This document shows, in pieces, positions 48,673-57,852 of a DNA stretch of 64,000 bases. Origin of the DNA: CAWGMT01 sp963823675 (GTDB lineage: Bacteria > Planctomycetota > Planctomycetia > Isosphaerales > Isosphaeraceae). The position numbers and the translations under genes were made by a program. The stretch's first letter is position 1; every line of letters begins with the position of its first letter. The stretch is taken from assembly GCA_963823675.1 (NCBI GenBank), contig CAWGMT010000004.1, forward strand, positions 248,001-312,000. Direction: 5' to 3'. Under the pieces are notes generated by a model. It saw nothing but the letters and a program-made list of their open reading frames with translations. It ran no database searches and had not been told where the DNA came from.

Positions 48673-49150
48673 TGGATTCGGCGTCGCGACCGGCCAAGGA
48701 ACACTTCTTACTTCAGCAACTCATAGAAGACGGCCCCGCCCCTTTATCTGTCTTGTCCTTGAGCTTCCCACCCAGGGCCTTATGTGGGGCGTCTTGCCGT
48801 GGGCAGCCAGATCAGCTTTGCTGTCCCATTGTTCATAGAACATGAACTGGGTTGGGTCGGCCTTCGACTGGTGTCGTTCCACTCGCCAGCAGCTCCCGTC
48901 GATTGATGACCATGATCGTTTGCCCCCAGGAACGTGAAGTCGATCTGGTTTCGGACGGGCTGAGCATACTTCGGGTCACGACGAGCCGCAAGTTCCTGGG
49001 CCGGGTTGAGCCATGCCGAAGGGCGGGAGGATAGTAGACCTGCGAGTTGACGATGGAGGCGCTGGCGTGCCGGACTGACGCTGCCCGACACCGTTGTCTT
49101 ATTCAGCAAATCGCGAACAGAGACCAAGCTGCGAGGAACCGATCGGCTTG
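48673..49150. other. Intergenic region, no gene supported
   Basis: No coding frame with recognisable similarity. It ends where a truncated Rpn-type nuclease frame begins. Confidence 0.5.
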
Positions 49151-49159
49151 GTAGCATGG

Positions 49160-49390
49160 GGCCAGCGGATTCTCCGCTTCGAGTACGCCTACGCGGGTCT
49201 GCCAGCCCTGGACGGTGAGCAGTACGCGACGGGCGAGAACCTGCTGGGGGTGGCGCTCTGCGCCCTGATGCGGCTACCGGCCGACCGGCGGGCCGAGTTG
49301 TACGCCGAGGGGTCGAAACGGATTGCCGATTCGGGGGAAAATGACTTTCGGCGCTTCCTCCTTGCCGAATGCCTGGACTGGGCCAGGCCC
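49160..49390 (+). pseudogene. Rpn-type nuclease, internal fragment
   Basis: RILRFEYAYAGLPALDGEQY, ATGENLLGVALCALMRLPAD and RIADSGENDFRRFLLAECLD are closely similar to the middle of the Rpn gene at 6,638-7,553. The nuclease motifs and the DUF4351 end are both missing. Confidence 0.75.
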
Positions 49391-49696
49391 TCGGCCCAGC
49401 CCGGTCTGCCCAGCAGGTCTTCGACGCACTCGACCGCGAGTGCCGCAAGCCGCGCCCAAGGCTGGCCCTGGCTCACACGGAGGTTCGCCCTCCCGGAATC
49501 GTGCAAGGCCGTCTAGCGGACCGCCAACTTTATGTCCGTCTTTCGGCCAAGACGAATACCCTGATGGCTTTGTCGCGGGGAGAGTTGCAAATCGATCGAC
49601 GTATTCTAGGCTTTATCACGTGGATGGTTTTGCTAGCTTCTCCCCGGGCGTCGCCGCTGCGCACCGCCTCGATCGCTTCGTCTCCGGAGCTCGCTG

Positions 49697-50975
49697 ATGA
49701 CATTCGGAGCTGTCCGTTGGTTGACTTATCCGTTCCGATTCCTGTTCGGCGGGGCATCGAGCAGCCTCAGCGTTCATGGCCCGCGGCAGACGTCACCGCG
49801 AATGGAACATCTCGAGTCCCGAGAGCTCCTCAGCAGTTCAGCGGATGTCTGGAACTTTGTCAGTGCGCCAACGCTTCACCCCATGAAAGTGAGCGTGCAG
49901 ATCCAGCAGCCGGGAACTGCCCCTGGGCTGATCTTTGTCGGCCCGTATGCGGTGTCCGAGAGCGCAGGCGACCTGGTCGGCCAGACCGGGCCGCTCGTCA
50001 TGGACAACGCGGGCAACCCGGTCTGGTTTCTGCCGGTATCGAGCACGAACAAGCAGCAGGTCACCGACTTCCGGGTTCAGAGCTATCTCGGCCAGCCCGT
50101 TTTGACCTGGTGGCAGGGGACGATCGCGGGAACGGTGCCGAGCGATTTGCCAAATGGTACGCCGCTGCCGGGAGCCTGCTATTACATTTACAACGACCAC
50201 TATCAAAAGATCATGACCGTCAAAGCGCGGAATGGCTTCACGGCCGACGTGCACGAATTCCTGATCACCCCGCAAGGGGACGCGCTGTTCACGGCGACCA
50301 AGGTCGTGAAGGCCGACTTGACTCCCTACGGCGGTGTCAAGAACGGCTCCTTCGTCGACTTTGGTTCAGAAATCATACCCCCACGATCCGTCGCTCTTTC
50401 CCAACAGTCAAGGTGACGTGGAGGCTCTCTCGAACGGCGACGAATTCATTGGCTGGGGAGCGGAACCTGACTACTCCGAATATAGCCAGAAGGGCGCGGT
50501 TCTCTACAACGCTCAGATGCCGGGCGACGACATCTCCTATCGCGCCTACCGCAATACATGGGTGGGGCTCCCCCTCACCAGGCCGTCGGCGGCGGTACGC
50601 CTGGTTACTGGCTCCCCCGCGGTCTTCGCCTCCTGGAACGGCTCGACGGAGACAGTCGCATGGCGGTTGCTTGCCGGACCCAACCCAGTCGCCCTGTCAC
50701 CAGTATCCACCACATCGCGTACGGGCTTTGAGACCACGCTGGCCGCCCCGAGCAGCAGTCGCTTCTACCAAGTGCAGGCACTTGGCGCACAAGGCCAGGT
50801 GTTGGGAACGTCACGCATTTTGAGCGATTGCGATGACGGCCACATTCCGGCCGTGCGGATACAAGCTTCCGCGTTGGCAGCCAATCGGGGCCTCGTCCGA
50901 CCTGCGGCGCCCGGGCGATTCGCGATTCGCCGATTCGCCCGATCGCCCTTTACAGCCGGCCATAGCATCGTATAA
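49697..50975 (+). pseudogene. Arylsulfotransferase-family secreted protein, internally deleted
   Basis: N-terminal LEPR-XLL-like SPRMEHLESRELLS, then SVQIQQPGTAPGLIFVGPY, YLGQPVLTWWQGT, GFTADVHEFLITPQGDALFT, and in the next frame (shift near 50,375) SQGDVEALSNGDEFIGWGAE, YSEYSQKGAVLYNAQMPGDD, and the C-terminal SPAVFASWNGSTETVAWRLL. About 130 residues between NGSFVDFG and PSLFPNSQGD are absent; in this family they hold the blades with conserved histidines. Presumed extracellular and inactive. Confidence 0.72.
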
Positions 50976-51140
50976 TGCGTCTGGTTGGAAAACGAAACGA
51001 GTCTGCGAATCGATCTCTTCGGAATCCGTTCTCGCCTGCCTGTCTCGCCTTTCCGCCTGTTGGGCCGCCATGTTGGCCCTTTTCCATTCGACCCGGAAAA
51101 TTTGACATCGGGTCGTCGCATGCTCGTTCAGGAGTTTGAA

Positions 51141-51491
51141 GTGGCTAAGAAGTTGTATGTCGGCAACCTGCCGTACCAGGTGAGCAACGCCGATCTGGAG
51201 CAGATGTTCGCGCAGTACGGCGAGGTTCAGAGTGCCCAGGTGGTCGTCGATCGCGAGACGGGACGGGGCCGGGGTTTTGGCTTCGTCGAGATGAGTAACG
51301 ACGCCGAAGCCAGCGCAGCCATCGATGGTCTTAACGATCAGGAGAACGGCGGCCGCCGTCTCGTGGTCAACGAGGCCAGGCCGCGCGAAGCCCGCACGAC
51401 CAGTTATGGTCGGGGCAATAGCGGAGGAGGCGGAGGCGGCGGCGGAGGAGGCAGCCGCGGGCCGAGCAGCTACGGCGGCCGGCGCTACTGA
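51141..51491 (+). CDS. RRM-type glycine-rich RNA-binding protein
   Basis: GTG start 51,141 with AGGAG 6 nt upstream gives AKKLYVGNLPYQVSNADLEQ. RNP2 is LYVGNLPY and RNP1 is GRGFGFVEM; both aromatic RNA-contact positions are present. The C-terminal tail is arginine/glycine-rich (about 90-116, a run of ten or more Gly), typical of cold-inducible Rbp proteins of cyanobacteria and planctomycetes. 116 residues, monocistronic, with a strong hairpin about 100 bp downstream. Confidence 0.9.
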   Translation: MAKKLYVGNLPYQVSNADLEQMFAQYGEVQSAQVVVDRETGRGRGFGFVEMSNDAEASAAIDGLNDQENGGRRLVVNEARPREARTTSYGRGNSGGGGGGGGGGSRGPSSYGGRRY

Positions 51492-51590
51492 GAATTCGCC
51501 CGCACCGATCAATGCATCGTGCGGTACGCATAATTGAAAACTTGGGCTTGCGGCCAATTTCCGTTCCCTCCAGTTTCGCTGCGCGCTTCT

Positions 51591-51616
51591 CCTCCCCCCT
51601 TAGCAAGGGGGGGAGG
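51591..51616. terminator. Strong GC hairpin between convergent rbp and DUF1501 genes
   Basis: CCTCCCCCCTT-agc-AAGGGGGGGAGG, an 11-bp stem followed by TTCTTTC. Plausibly terminates both converging genes. A related CTCCCCCCCTTGCTAAGCGG sequence lies at about 57,459. Confidence 0.6.
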
Positions 51617-51741
51617 TTCTTTCGGTACGCGGCGCAACAAAAAGCGTGGCGAATGAGCGCTGAATGCTCATCCTAGCCAGGTTTTCATCACCCCACCCTC
51701 GCCCTCCTTCGCACGGGTGGATCGGAAGACGGCGCGCTCGA

Positions 51742-53004
51742 TCAGCCGCGCAAAACCGGCATCGGCTCGAAGTCTGCTCCCAGGATGTCACGGTGGGGCA
51801 CTTGGAGCCACCGGTCGAGCAGGGTCGCATAGACGCGGCGGAAGTCGACGGCGTGGATCGGGTCGCCGTCGTCGAGCCGAGCGAGGTCGGGGTACGGGCC
51901 ATGCAGGCCGGCCTTGACTGGCTGGCCCAGGAGGAAGACAGGGGCCGCGGTGCCGTGGTCGGTCCCGCCGCTGCCGTTCTCGCCCAGCCGCCGGCCGAAC
52001 TCGGAGAAGACCAGCACCACCACCCGCTCGGATTCACCCGATTTTTGCAGGTCGGCCAGGAACGCCGAGAGCGACCGTCCCAGCTCGCGCATCAGGTTTG
52101 CGTGTTGCGAGAGCTGGCCGCTGTGCGTGTCGAAGCCGTCAAGGTGCGTGTAGTAGATTGCGGTCGTCAGGCCGGCCTTGATCAACTGGGCGATCAACTG
52201 GAGCCGCCGGGCCAGGCCGTAGAACTCGGGGTAGTCGGCCTTGGCCGCGGGGTGGTCCTGCTGGAGCCGCTCGAGCCGCGCGCTGCTGGCGTACGTGATC
52301 AGGCTGCACCGCTCGACGAACTGGAGTAGCGAGCCGGGCTCGCCGCGATCCTGCCGCGCCAGTCGATCGAGGGCTTCGACCTGCGCGGCGGCCTGGCCGC
52401 CCTGGGGCATGCCCAGCCGGCGGCGGAACTGCTCGAGCTTGCGCCAGCGACGGGACCACCTGCCGGCCGCCCGCGAGCGCCCCGGGCAGCGGGAACGCCT
52501 CGTGGATGTGCAGCCCCGCCGCATCTCCGTCCGGTCCGGCGCGCCGGTCGAGTCGCGCGGGCCAGCCAGCCCGGCGCCGCCTTGTCCACGGTGGTTCTGG
52601 CCGTGTGCCAGATCGCCATGCTGTCGAAGTGCGAACGGTTGGGGTTGGGGTATCCCACGCTCTGCACGATCGCGAGGCGCTGCTGCTTCGAGCAGCTTCG
52701 CGAACGGCTCGAGCATCGGGTGCAGTCCCACGCGATCGTCGATCTTCTTGACCTCGCCGGCCGAGATCGCGAGCTTTGGCCGCCGCTTGCGGTACTCGTC
52801 GTCGCGGTACGGCACCACGGTATTCAGACCGTCGTTGCCGCCGTCGAGCTGGACCACGACCAGGATGCGGCCCTTCGCGGCCGGCCGGTCGCCAGCCAGG
52901 GCATGGGCGGACCGGGCCAGAAAAAGCGGAACGGTCTGGCCGCAGGCCAGAAGCGCGGACGAGCCCAGGCCCAGTTTCATCATCTCGCGGCGAGTCGGAT
53001 GCAT
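51742..53004 (-). CDS. DUF1501 family secreted protein (second copy)
   Basis: ATG 53,004 with AAGGAG 6 nt upstream. Tat-like start (HPTRREMMKLGLGSSALLAC), GRILVVVQLDGGNDGLNTVV, YPNPNRSHFDSMAIWHTA (in another frame between about 52,690 and 52,480), IYYTHLDGFDTHSGQLSQHA, VVVLVFSEFGRRLGENGSGG, TDHGTAAPVFLLGQPVKAGL. Two compensating frameshifts. This is the DUF1501 type that pairs with DUF1800, distinct from the PSD1-linked type at 19,983. Function unknown. Confidence 0.82.
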   Translation of the reverse strand: MHPTRREMMKLGLGSSALLACGQTVPLFLARSAHALAGDRPAAKGRILVVVQLDGGNDGLNTVVPYRDDEYRKRRPKLAISAGEVKKIDDRVGLHPMLEPFAKLLEAAAPRDRAERGIPQPQPFALRQHGDLAHGQNHRGQGGAGLAGPRDSTGAPDRTEMRRGCTSTRRSRCPGRSRAAGRWSRRWRKLEQFRRRLGMPQGGQAAAQVEALDRLARQDRGEPGSLLQFVERCSLITYASSARLERLQQDHPAAKADYPEFYGLARRLQLIAQLIKAGLTTAIYYTHLDGFDTHSGQLSQHANLMRELGRSLSAFLADLQKSGESERVVVLVFSEFGRRLGENGSGGTDHGTAAPVFLLGQPVKAGLHGPYPDLARLDDGDPIHAVDFRRVYATLLDRWLQVPHRDILGADFEPMPVLRG

Positions 53005-53043
53005 GGGAAACTCCTTGGAAAGGAACTGCGTGAAAAACCAAGC

Positions 53044-53065
53044 CGCCTTTCGCTCGCGAAAGGCG
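53044..53065. promoter_or_regulatory. Perfect 10-bp hairpin between DUF1800 and DUF1501 genes
   Basis: CGCCTTTCGC-tc-GCGAAAGGCG in the 71-bp gap of a likely operon. It could attenuate or stabilise the mRNA, or be a dispersed repeat; see related stems at 14,893 and 24,913. Confidence 0.45.
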
Positions 53066-53075
53066 ACACTTTTCC

Positions 53076-54461
53076 TTAAGCCAGTTGAAACTCGGGACAG
53101 TTGGCAACCCGCTGTATCACTTTGCGAAGCCCGTCGGGGCTGCCGTCACGGCCGGCGGCGAGCGTGAGCCGGCGCGCCTCGTCGCTCGACGTCGCCCTGG
53201 AGCATGAGATCCAGGAACGCTCCGGCAATCTGGCCGGCGGGCAGCTTGTAGCGCGCGGCCCAGGCCAGGGGGTCGAACGGCATGAGGCCGTTCTCGGAGC
53301 GGCCCCAGACGACGTCGGCGGCCCAGTTGGTGCGCTCCAGCAGTGTGCCGCTGTTGATCCAGATCGAGCCGCCGACCCAGCCCTCGACATTGGGAGGCAC
53401 GAATAGCTCCTGGCCCTGCGGCGTCGCAGGCGGCCGACAGTGCCAGCGGGTTGAGCGCCGGGCGCGGCACCTCGAGCATTCGCACCAGGCCGGCGCTGAA
53501 CTCGACCGGCGACTTGATCCGCTGGCGAATCGCCGCGCGGGAGTAGAAATGGCGCGAGCGGAGGATGACGCCCGCAGATCGGCCCGATGGCGAACTTGTG
53601 GCGCTTGACTTCCTCGGCCAGCGGATCGATCAGCTCGGGGCCCGGCGTGCCGGCCTCGCTGACAAACCAGCGGTAGAGCTTGCGCGCCAGGAAGGTCGCG
53701 GCCTCGGGTCGCTCGAGCGTGATCCGGACGATGTCCGAGGGCCCCCAGTATCCGGTCTGGCCGAGGAACGTCTTGGGCCCGTCGTCGACCTGCGCTCGAT
53801 CGTGTTTGAAGGCCGGCGTCTCCTGAAAACCACCGCGCGAATCCTGGCGCACCCAGCCGGTGAAGGCCCGGGCGGCCTCGCGGATGTCGCGCTCGGCATA
53901 GTGGCGGGTGCCCAGGGTGAAGAGCTCGAGGAACTCGCGGGCGAAGTTCTCGTTCGGCTTGTCCTTCTTGCTGGTTCCTCCGTCGAGCCAGACGAGCATG
54001 GCCGGGTCGGCGATGATCGCCTCCAGGAGCGCGGCGAAATCGCCCAGCGCGTTCGTCCGCAGCGTCTCGTTCTGCCGGTCCATGAGCGTCACCGACTCGA
54101 CCTTCTTATTGCTCGTGGCGAAATGGCCGTGCCAGAACAGGGTCAGCTTCTCGCGCAGCGGGTCGGGCCCGTGGAGGATGCGGTTGAGCCAGCAGACCTT
54201 GAGCAGGTCGAGGTTTGACGAGGACCGCGCCGTCTGCCGCAGGCCGTCGATCGCCTCGGCCTCCTCGGGCGGCAGCTTGGGCGGCTGGAATAGCCGCTCG
54301 ACGCTGGCCTCCGGCCCGGCTGCCACGTCTCGCAATAGCTCCGCACGCGTAGCGCCGAAGCCGGCGCGGCGGTGCAGGTGAGCGACCTTGCGCAGGTCCC
54401 AGGGATCTTCGGGCGTCGGCTCGTATCGGGACCACGGGGGGGCGTTTGGTGAATTCATCAT
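53076..54461 (-). CDS. DUF1800 family protein
   Basis: Starts MMNSPNAPPWSRYEPTPEDP; then the family hallmark HLHRRAGFGATRAELLRDVA, KLTLFWHGHFATSNKKV, NENFAREFLELFTLGTRHYA and ARAFTGW. The C-terminal third (MPPNVEGWVGGSIWINSGTL, then KVIQRVANCPEFQLA at the end) is spread over three frames with shifts near 53,560, 53,410 and 53,190. It precedes DUF1501 in the usual DUF1800-DUF1501 order. Function unknown; thought to be secreted or periplasmic partners. Confidence 0.82.
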   Translation of the reverse strand: MMNSPNAPPWSRYEPTPEDPWDLRKVAHLHRRAGFGATRAELLRDVAAGPEASVERLFQPPKLPPEEAEAIDGLRQTARSSSNLDLLKVCWLNRILHGPDPLREKLTLFWHGHFATSNKKVESVTLMDRQNETLRTNALGDFAALLEAIIADPAMLVWLDGGTSKKDKPNENFAREFLELFTLGTRHYAERDIREAARAFTGWVRQDSRGGFQETPAFKHDRAQVDDGPKTFLGQTGYWGPSDIVRITLERPEAATFLARKLYRWFVSEAGTPGPELIDPLAEEVKRHKFAIGPICGRHPPLAPFLLPRGDSPADQVAGRVQRRPGANARGAAPGAQPAGTVGRLRRRRARSYSCLPMSRAGSAARSGSTAAHCWSAPTGPPTSSGAAPRTASCRSTPWPGPRATSCPPARLPERSWISCSRATSSDEARRLTLAAGRDGSPDGLRKVIQRVANCPEFQLA

Positions 54462-54484
54462 GGCTGGGCTCGGATCAGGATAAT

Positions 54485-57438
54485 CTAGGCGTCCGGCATT
54501 TCGATCAGGATATCGCCCAGGTCGAGCGTCTCGCCAGGCTTGACGGTGAAGTCCTTGCGGACCTGGATGCCCTTGGTCGCGTCGTTGACAGTCGAGAAGT
54601 CGGTGATCCGGTAAAGTGCACCCGGGATCAGCGAGATCAGGGTGATACGGCCGTCGGCGTCGGTGCGCGGGCCGTTGCCAGTAGTGCTTGCGGTCGACGT
54701 TGGCGACGAGCGATCGGCGTCGGCCGCAAGCTCGGCCTGGTCCTGCTCGCTGCGGCTCATCTGGCTCGGGCCTGGCGTGGCGACGAATCTCGAGGCGGGG
54801 CTTGTGCTTGGCGACCGGCTTGCCGTCAGGCCCGACGAACCGTGCCTTGGCCTTGCCGCACGGCTGCAAGCGGATCGTCAGATCCTCGCCGGCCTGCTTG
54901 CCGGAGACCTCGACCGTCGCACCCCACTCGTGTTCGGGATCGAGCAGGTGAATGCGGGCGGATGCCTCGGGGGCCAGGCCATGCAGCTCGAACCGGCCGT
55001 CGCGGACCGGGACCGGGAAATCGCCGCGCCAGAAGGGATTGAACGCCTCGATGTGGAGCGTCGTGAGGATAAAAGCGTCGGTGACCGTCTGGCCGTCGGG
55101 CCCCTCGACGCGTCCCTTGATCGTCACGCCGGGCCGCAGGGCCGCGGCAACCTCGTGGGGCGGGTCGCCGGCCTTGACCTCGTAGGGGATGATCGCGTGG
55201 GCGCAGTAGCGCATCCCGCCTGGTCGATCACTGCAGAGCTCGATTCGAGCCGATCTCGCCGAGGACGTAGTCGCCGGTCGGTCCGAAGACGAGCAGGTGC
55301 CCCTTGCCGGCGGGCACGGCGATCTGGAACGAGCCGTCGTCCTGGCTGGCCACGATGGCCTGCCAGCCCGAGAGAACGCTGTCGCCGCCGTTAACGGGCA
55401 TGAACTGGATGCTCGACGCGGGCAGCGGCCGACCGGTCTCGCGCTCGGTGACCTTGCCGCGGATCAGGACGCCGCGGCGGAGCTTGATGTCGTGGGTCGC
55501 CTTGACGGCCCCCTTGTTCCACTTGAGCTCGTCCTGCTGGATCAGGTAGGGCTCGCCGCCGGTGGGGAAGGCGCCGAGGGTATAGCTCTCGCCGGCGATC
55601 GGGTTCATGATGAACCGCCCCTGGACGATCGGCGCGGAACTTGGCGGTGAAGAACCCGCGAGCGTGCTCGTTGCTGACGAGCGTCTGGGCCGAGACGATC
55701 GGCATTGGGGATCGGCCGGCCGGTGTCGGCGGCCAGCACGCGGCCCTCGATGATCCGGGCCGGCTCGAGCGCGAGGGTGATCTCCTTGCCGGCCGCCGAA
55801 CTGGCCGTATCGAGGTCGCAGATCCTGCCGGGCGTAGCGAAGGTCGCTGCACCGCGAGACTGACGCCGACGCCGCGGCCGATGCCGCGTCACGGCGATCC
55901 TCCCCTGGTCGTCGGTCTTGACTGGTCGCGGCCAGGCGCGGAAGCCCTCGGGCGGGTCTGTGCCGAGCCCGACGCCGTCGAGTTGCCCCGTGTCGTCGGC
56001 CGCGCGACAGACCGTTGACGTGGACCTCGACGCCCTTCGGCCGGCGCGCCGGTCACGTCGACCAGCCGGATGCGGACGGTCTGTTCGGGCGGGAGCTTGA
56101 TCTCGGCCGCGGGCTGCTCGGCGTCGGGGTTCAGCTCGGCCCAGCCGAGGCCGTAGCCAGGCGCGGCGGCGAGCGCGTCGACCTCGAAGACGCGGGTCGA
56201 CGCCGTGCGGGGCGCCTCGAGGCGGAACCGGCCGTCGCCGTCGGACTGGCCCTGGCCCAGCAGGCGTATGCTGATCGATCTCCTCGCTGGCGGCGACCCA
56301 CGGCGTGCGGGCCGACGCGACGAGTTCCACGACGGCGCCCTTGACCGGCTTGCCGTCGGGGTCGAGCACGCGGCCGGCGACGGTCATCCGGCCGCGCGGG
56401 CGGGCGGGATCGGGCTTCGTGAGTCGGGCTTGCCGGGCCGGTCGGCGTCGCGGGGTCGGCGACCTGCGCCATCGGTGGCCGCCGGGCTCGGTTTCTCGGG
56501 CGTCGTCCTTCATGCGCCAGCGAGCGGGCGAGCCAGCCGGCGCCGGTGGCGACGGCGGCGAGGGCCAGCACGGTCATCGCGACGAGTCTGAGCTTGTGGA
56601 TCAACATGGTACGCAGGACCTCCTGGGCCAGCGCCGCGGCGGGCGCGGAGAGCGCCCCGCCGGCGGCGGCGTGACGGGCCGCGAAGTGCGATCGCGGCCC
56701 GCGTGGTGGAATCGCACAGGAGGGGAGGAATGGACGCCGAGGCGGATGCGAGGCGCCAGGAACGCGCCCAGCGCGGCAGCGGGCAGGGCAACGCCGCGGC
56801 GAGCCAGGCCGCGGCGGAGCTTCTCGCGGGCCCGGGCCAGCCGGCTGCGGAGCGTCCCGCCGGGCAGCGGAGCCGCCGGGCGGCCTCGTCGAGCGTGAGG
56901 CCCTCGAAGTAGCAGAGCACGACCGGCAGGCGGAAGGCCCGCGGCAGGCGGTCGATCTCGCCGTGGAGGACCTCGGCCTGCTCGCGGTCGATCGCCGCTC
57001 GGTCGGCCGGCGGGACCGTCAGCTCGGCCGGCAGCACCAGCCTGCGCCGGGACCGTTCATCGTGTCATGCTCCTCCCGCTTGCGGCGGCGGGCGATCTGT
57101 TGCCGCGCGCACTGCGCCGTCCGGATCGCGACCCCGTACAGCCAGTTGCCCAGCAGGTCGGGGTCGCGGATCGACCGGGCCTTCTGGGCCAGGACCAGGA
57201 AGACGGCCTGGAAGGCGTCCTCGGCATGCTGCACGTCGCCCAGGAGCTGCCGGCAGACGCCCAGCACCATCGGCCCGTGCCGCCCCACCAGCGCCGCGAA
57301 GGCGGCCTCGCCGGCCGGCGTCGCGCCGCCGGCGACGAACCGCTCCAGGAGCTGCCGGTCGGAGAGCCCGGCGACCGAGCCGCCCTCGAAGAGCGACTCG
57401 AGCTGCCGGACCACCGATCCCGATGCAACACGCGCCAT
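54485..57438 (-). CDS. ECF sigma factor fused to membrane helix and carboxypeptidase-regulatory-like domains (copy 1)
   Basis: About 980 residues, many frameshifts. Sigma part: SVVRQLESLFEGGSVAGLSD, RHGPMVLGVCRQLLGDVQHA (region 2), LPVVLCYFEGLTLDEAARRL and region-4 HTH. After an alanine-rich linker, MLIHKLRLVAMTVLALAAVA is a membrane helix, then GRVLDPDGKPVKGAVVELVA, RIIEGRVLAADTGRPIPNAD, VLIRGKVTERETGRPLPASS and further CarboxypepD_reg-type beta sandwiches, ending TLDLGDILIEMPDA. The sigma end and the helix are treated as one gene because the linker reads through in copies 2 and 3. The stop is 23 bp before DUF1800, so they may be one operon. Confidence 0.75.
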
Positions 57439-57740
57439 AACAGCTCGCCTTCCTCAATCTCCCCCCCTTGCTAAGCGGGGGCCGGGGGGGTGGCCCAGGC
57501 GTAACCATTTACAGGGTCTGCGGAGGGCCTTCTTCGACTTGTCACGAGACGTCCACTTCTCCCCACGCAAGGTACTGTGGCGCCGGTGGCCGAGTTATCC
57601 CCAGTCTACCAAAAATGTCCTCAAGTCTTGGTGGGCCAACGGCTTGCACCGGGCGAATTTCGAAACAACGAGCCGGCACGTGGCCAGGTGGGACCACACA
57701 ATTGCTTGGATACAGGGTTGGGCTTTCTGGGATGAAGGAC

Positions 57741-57809
57741 CAGGCCGGCCGCCGCATCTGATCGGTCGGATCGGTCGGATCGGACGGATCGGACGCGGCG
57801 GCCGGCCTG
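57741..57809. repeat. 15-bp perfect inverted repeat enclosing ATCGGTCGG-type iterations
   Basis: CAGGCCGGCCGCCGC (57,741-57,755) is the exact reverse complement of 57,795-57,809; the 39-bp loop is made of degenerate GATCGGTCG/GATCGGACG units. It lies just downstream of the stop of sigma copy 2 and could terminate it. Confidence 0.7.
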
Positions 57810-57852
57810 CGTTGGTTCCTCGGCGGTTTCATAGTGGAGAAACTCGTGCACT

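Noticed and set aside
57756..57794. IGRIGRIGRIG-type peptide repeat as a coding tandem repeat
   Set aside because: The frame has no conserved neighbours and the segment is the loop of a perfect inverted repeat after a stop codon.
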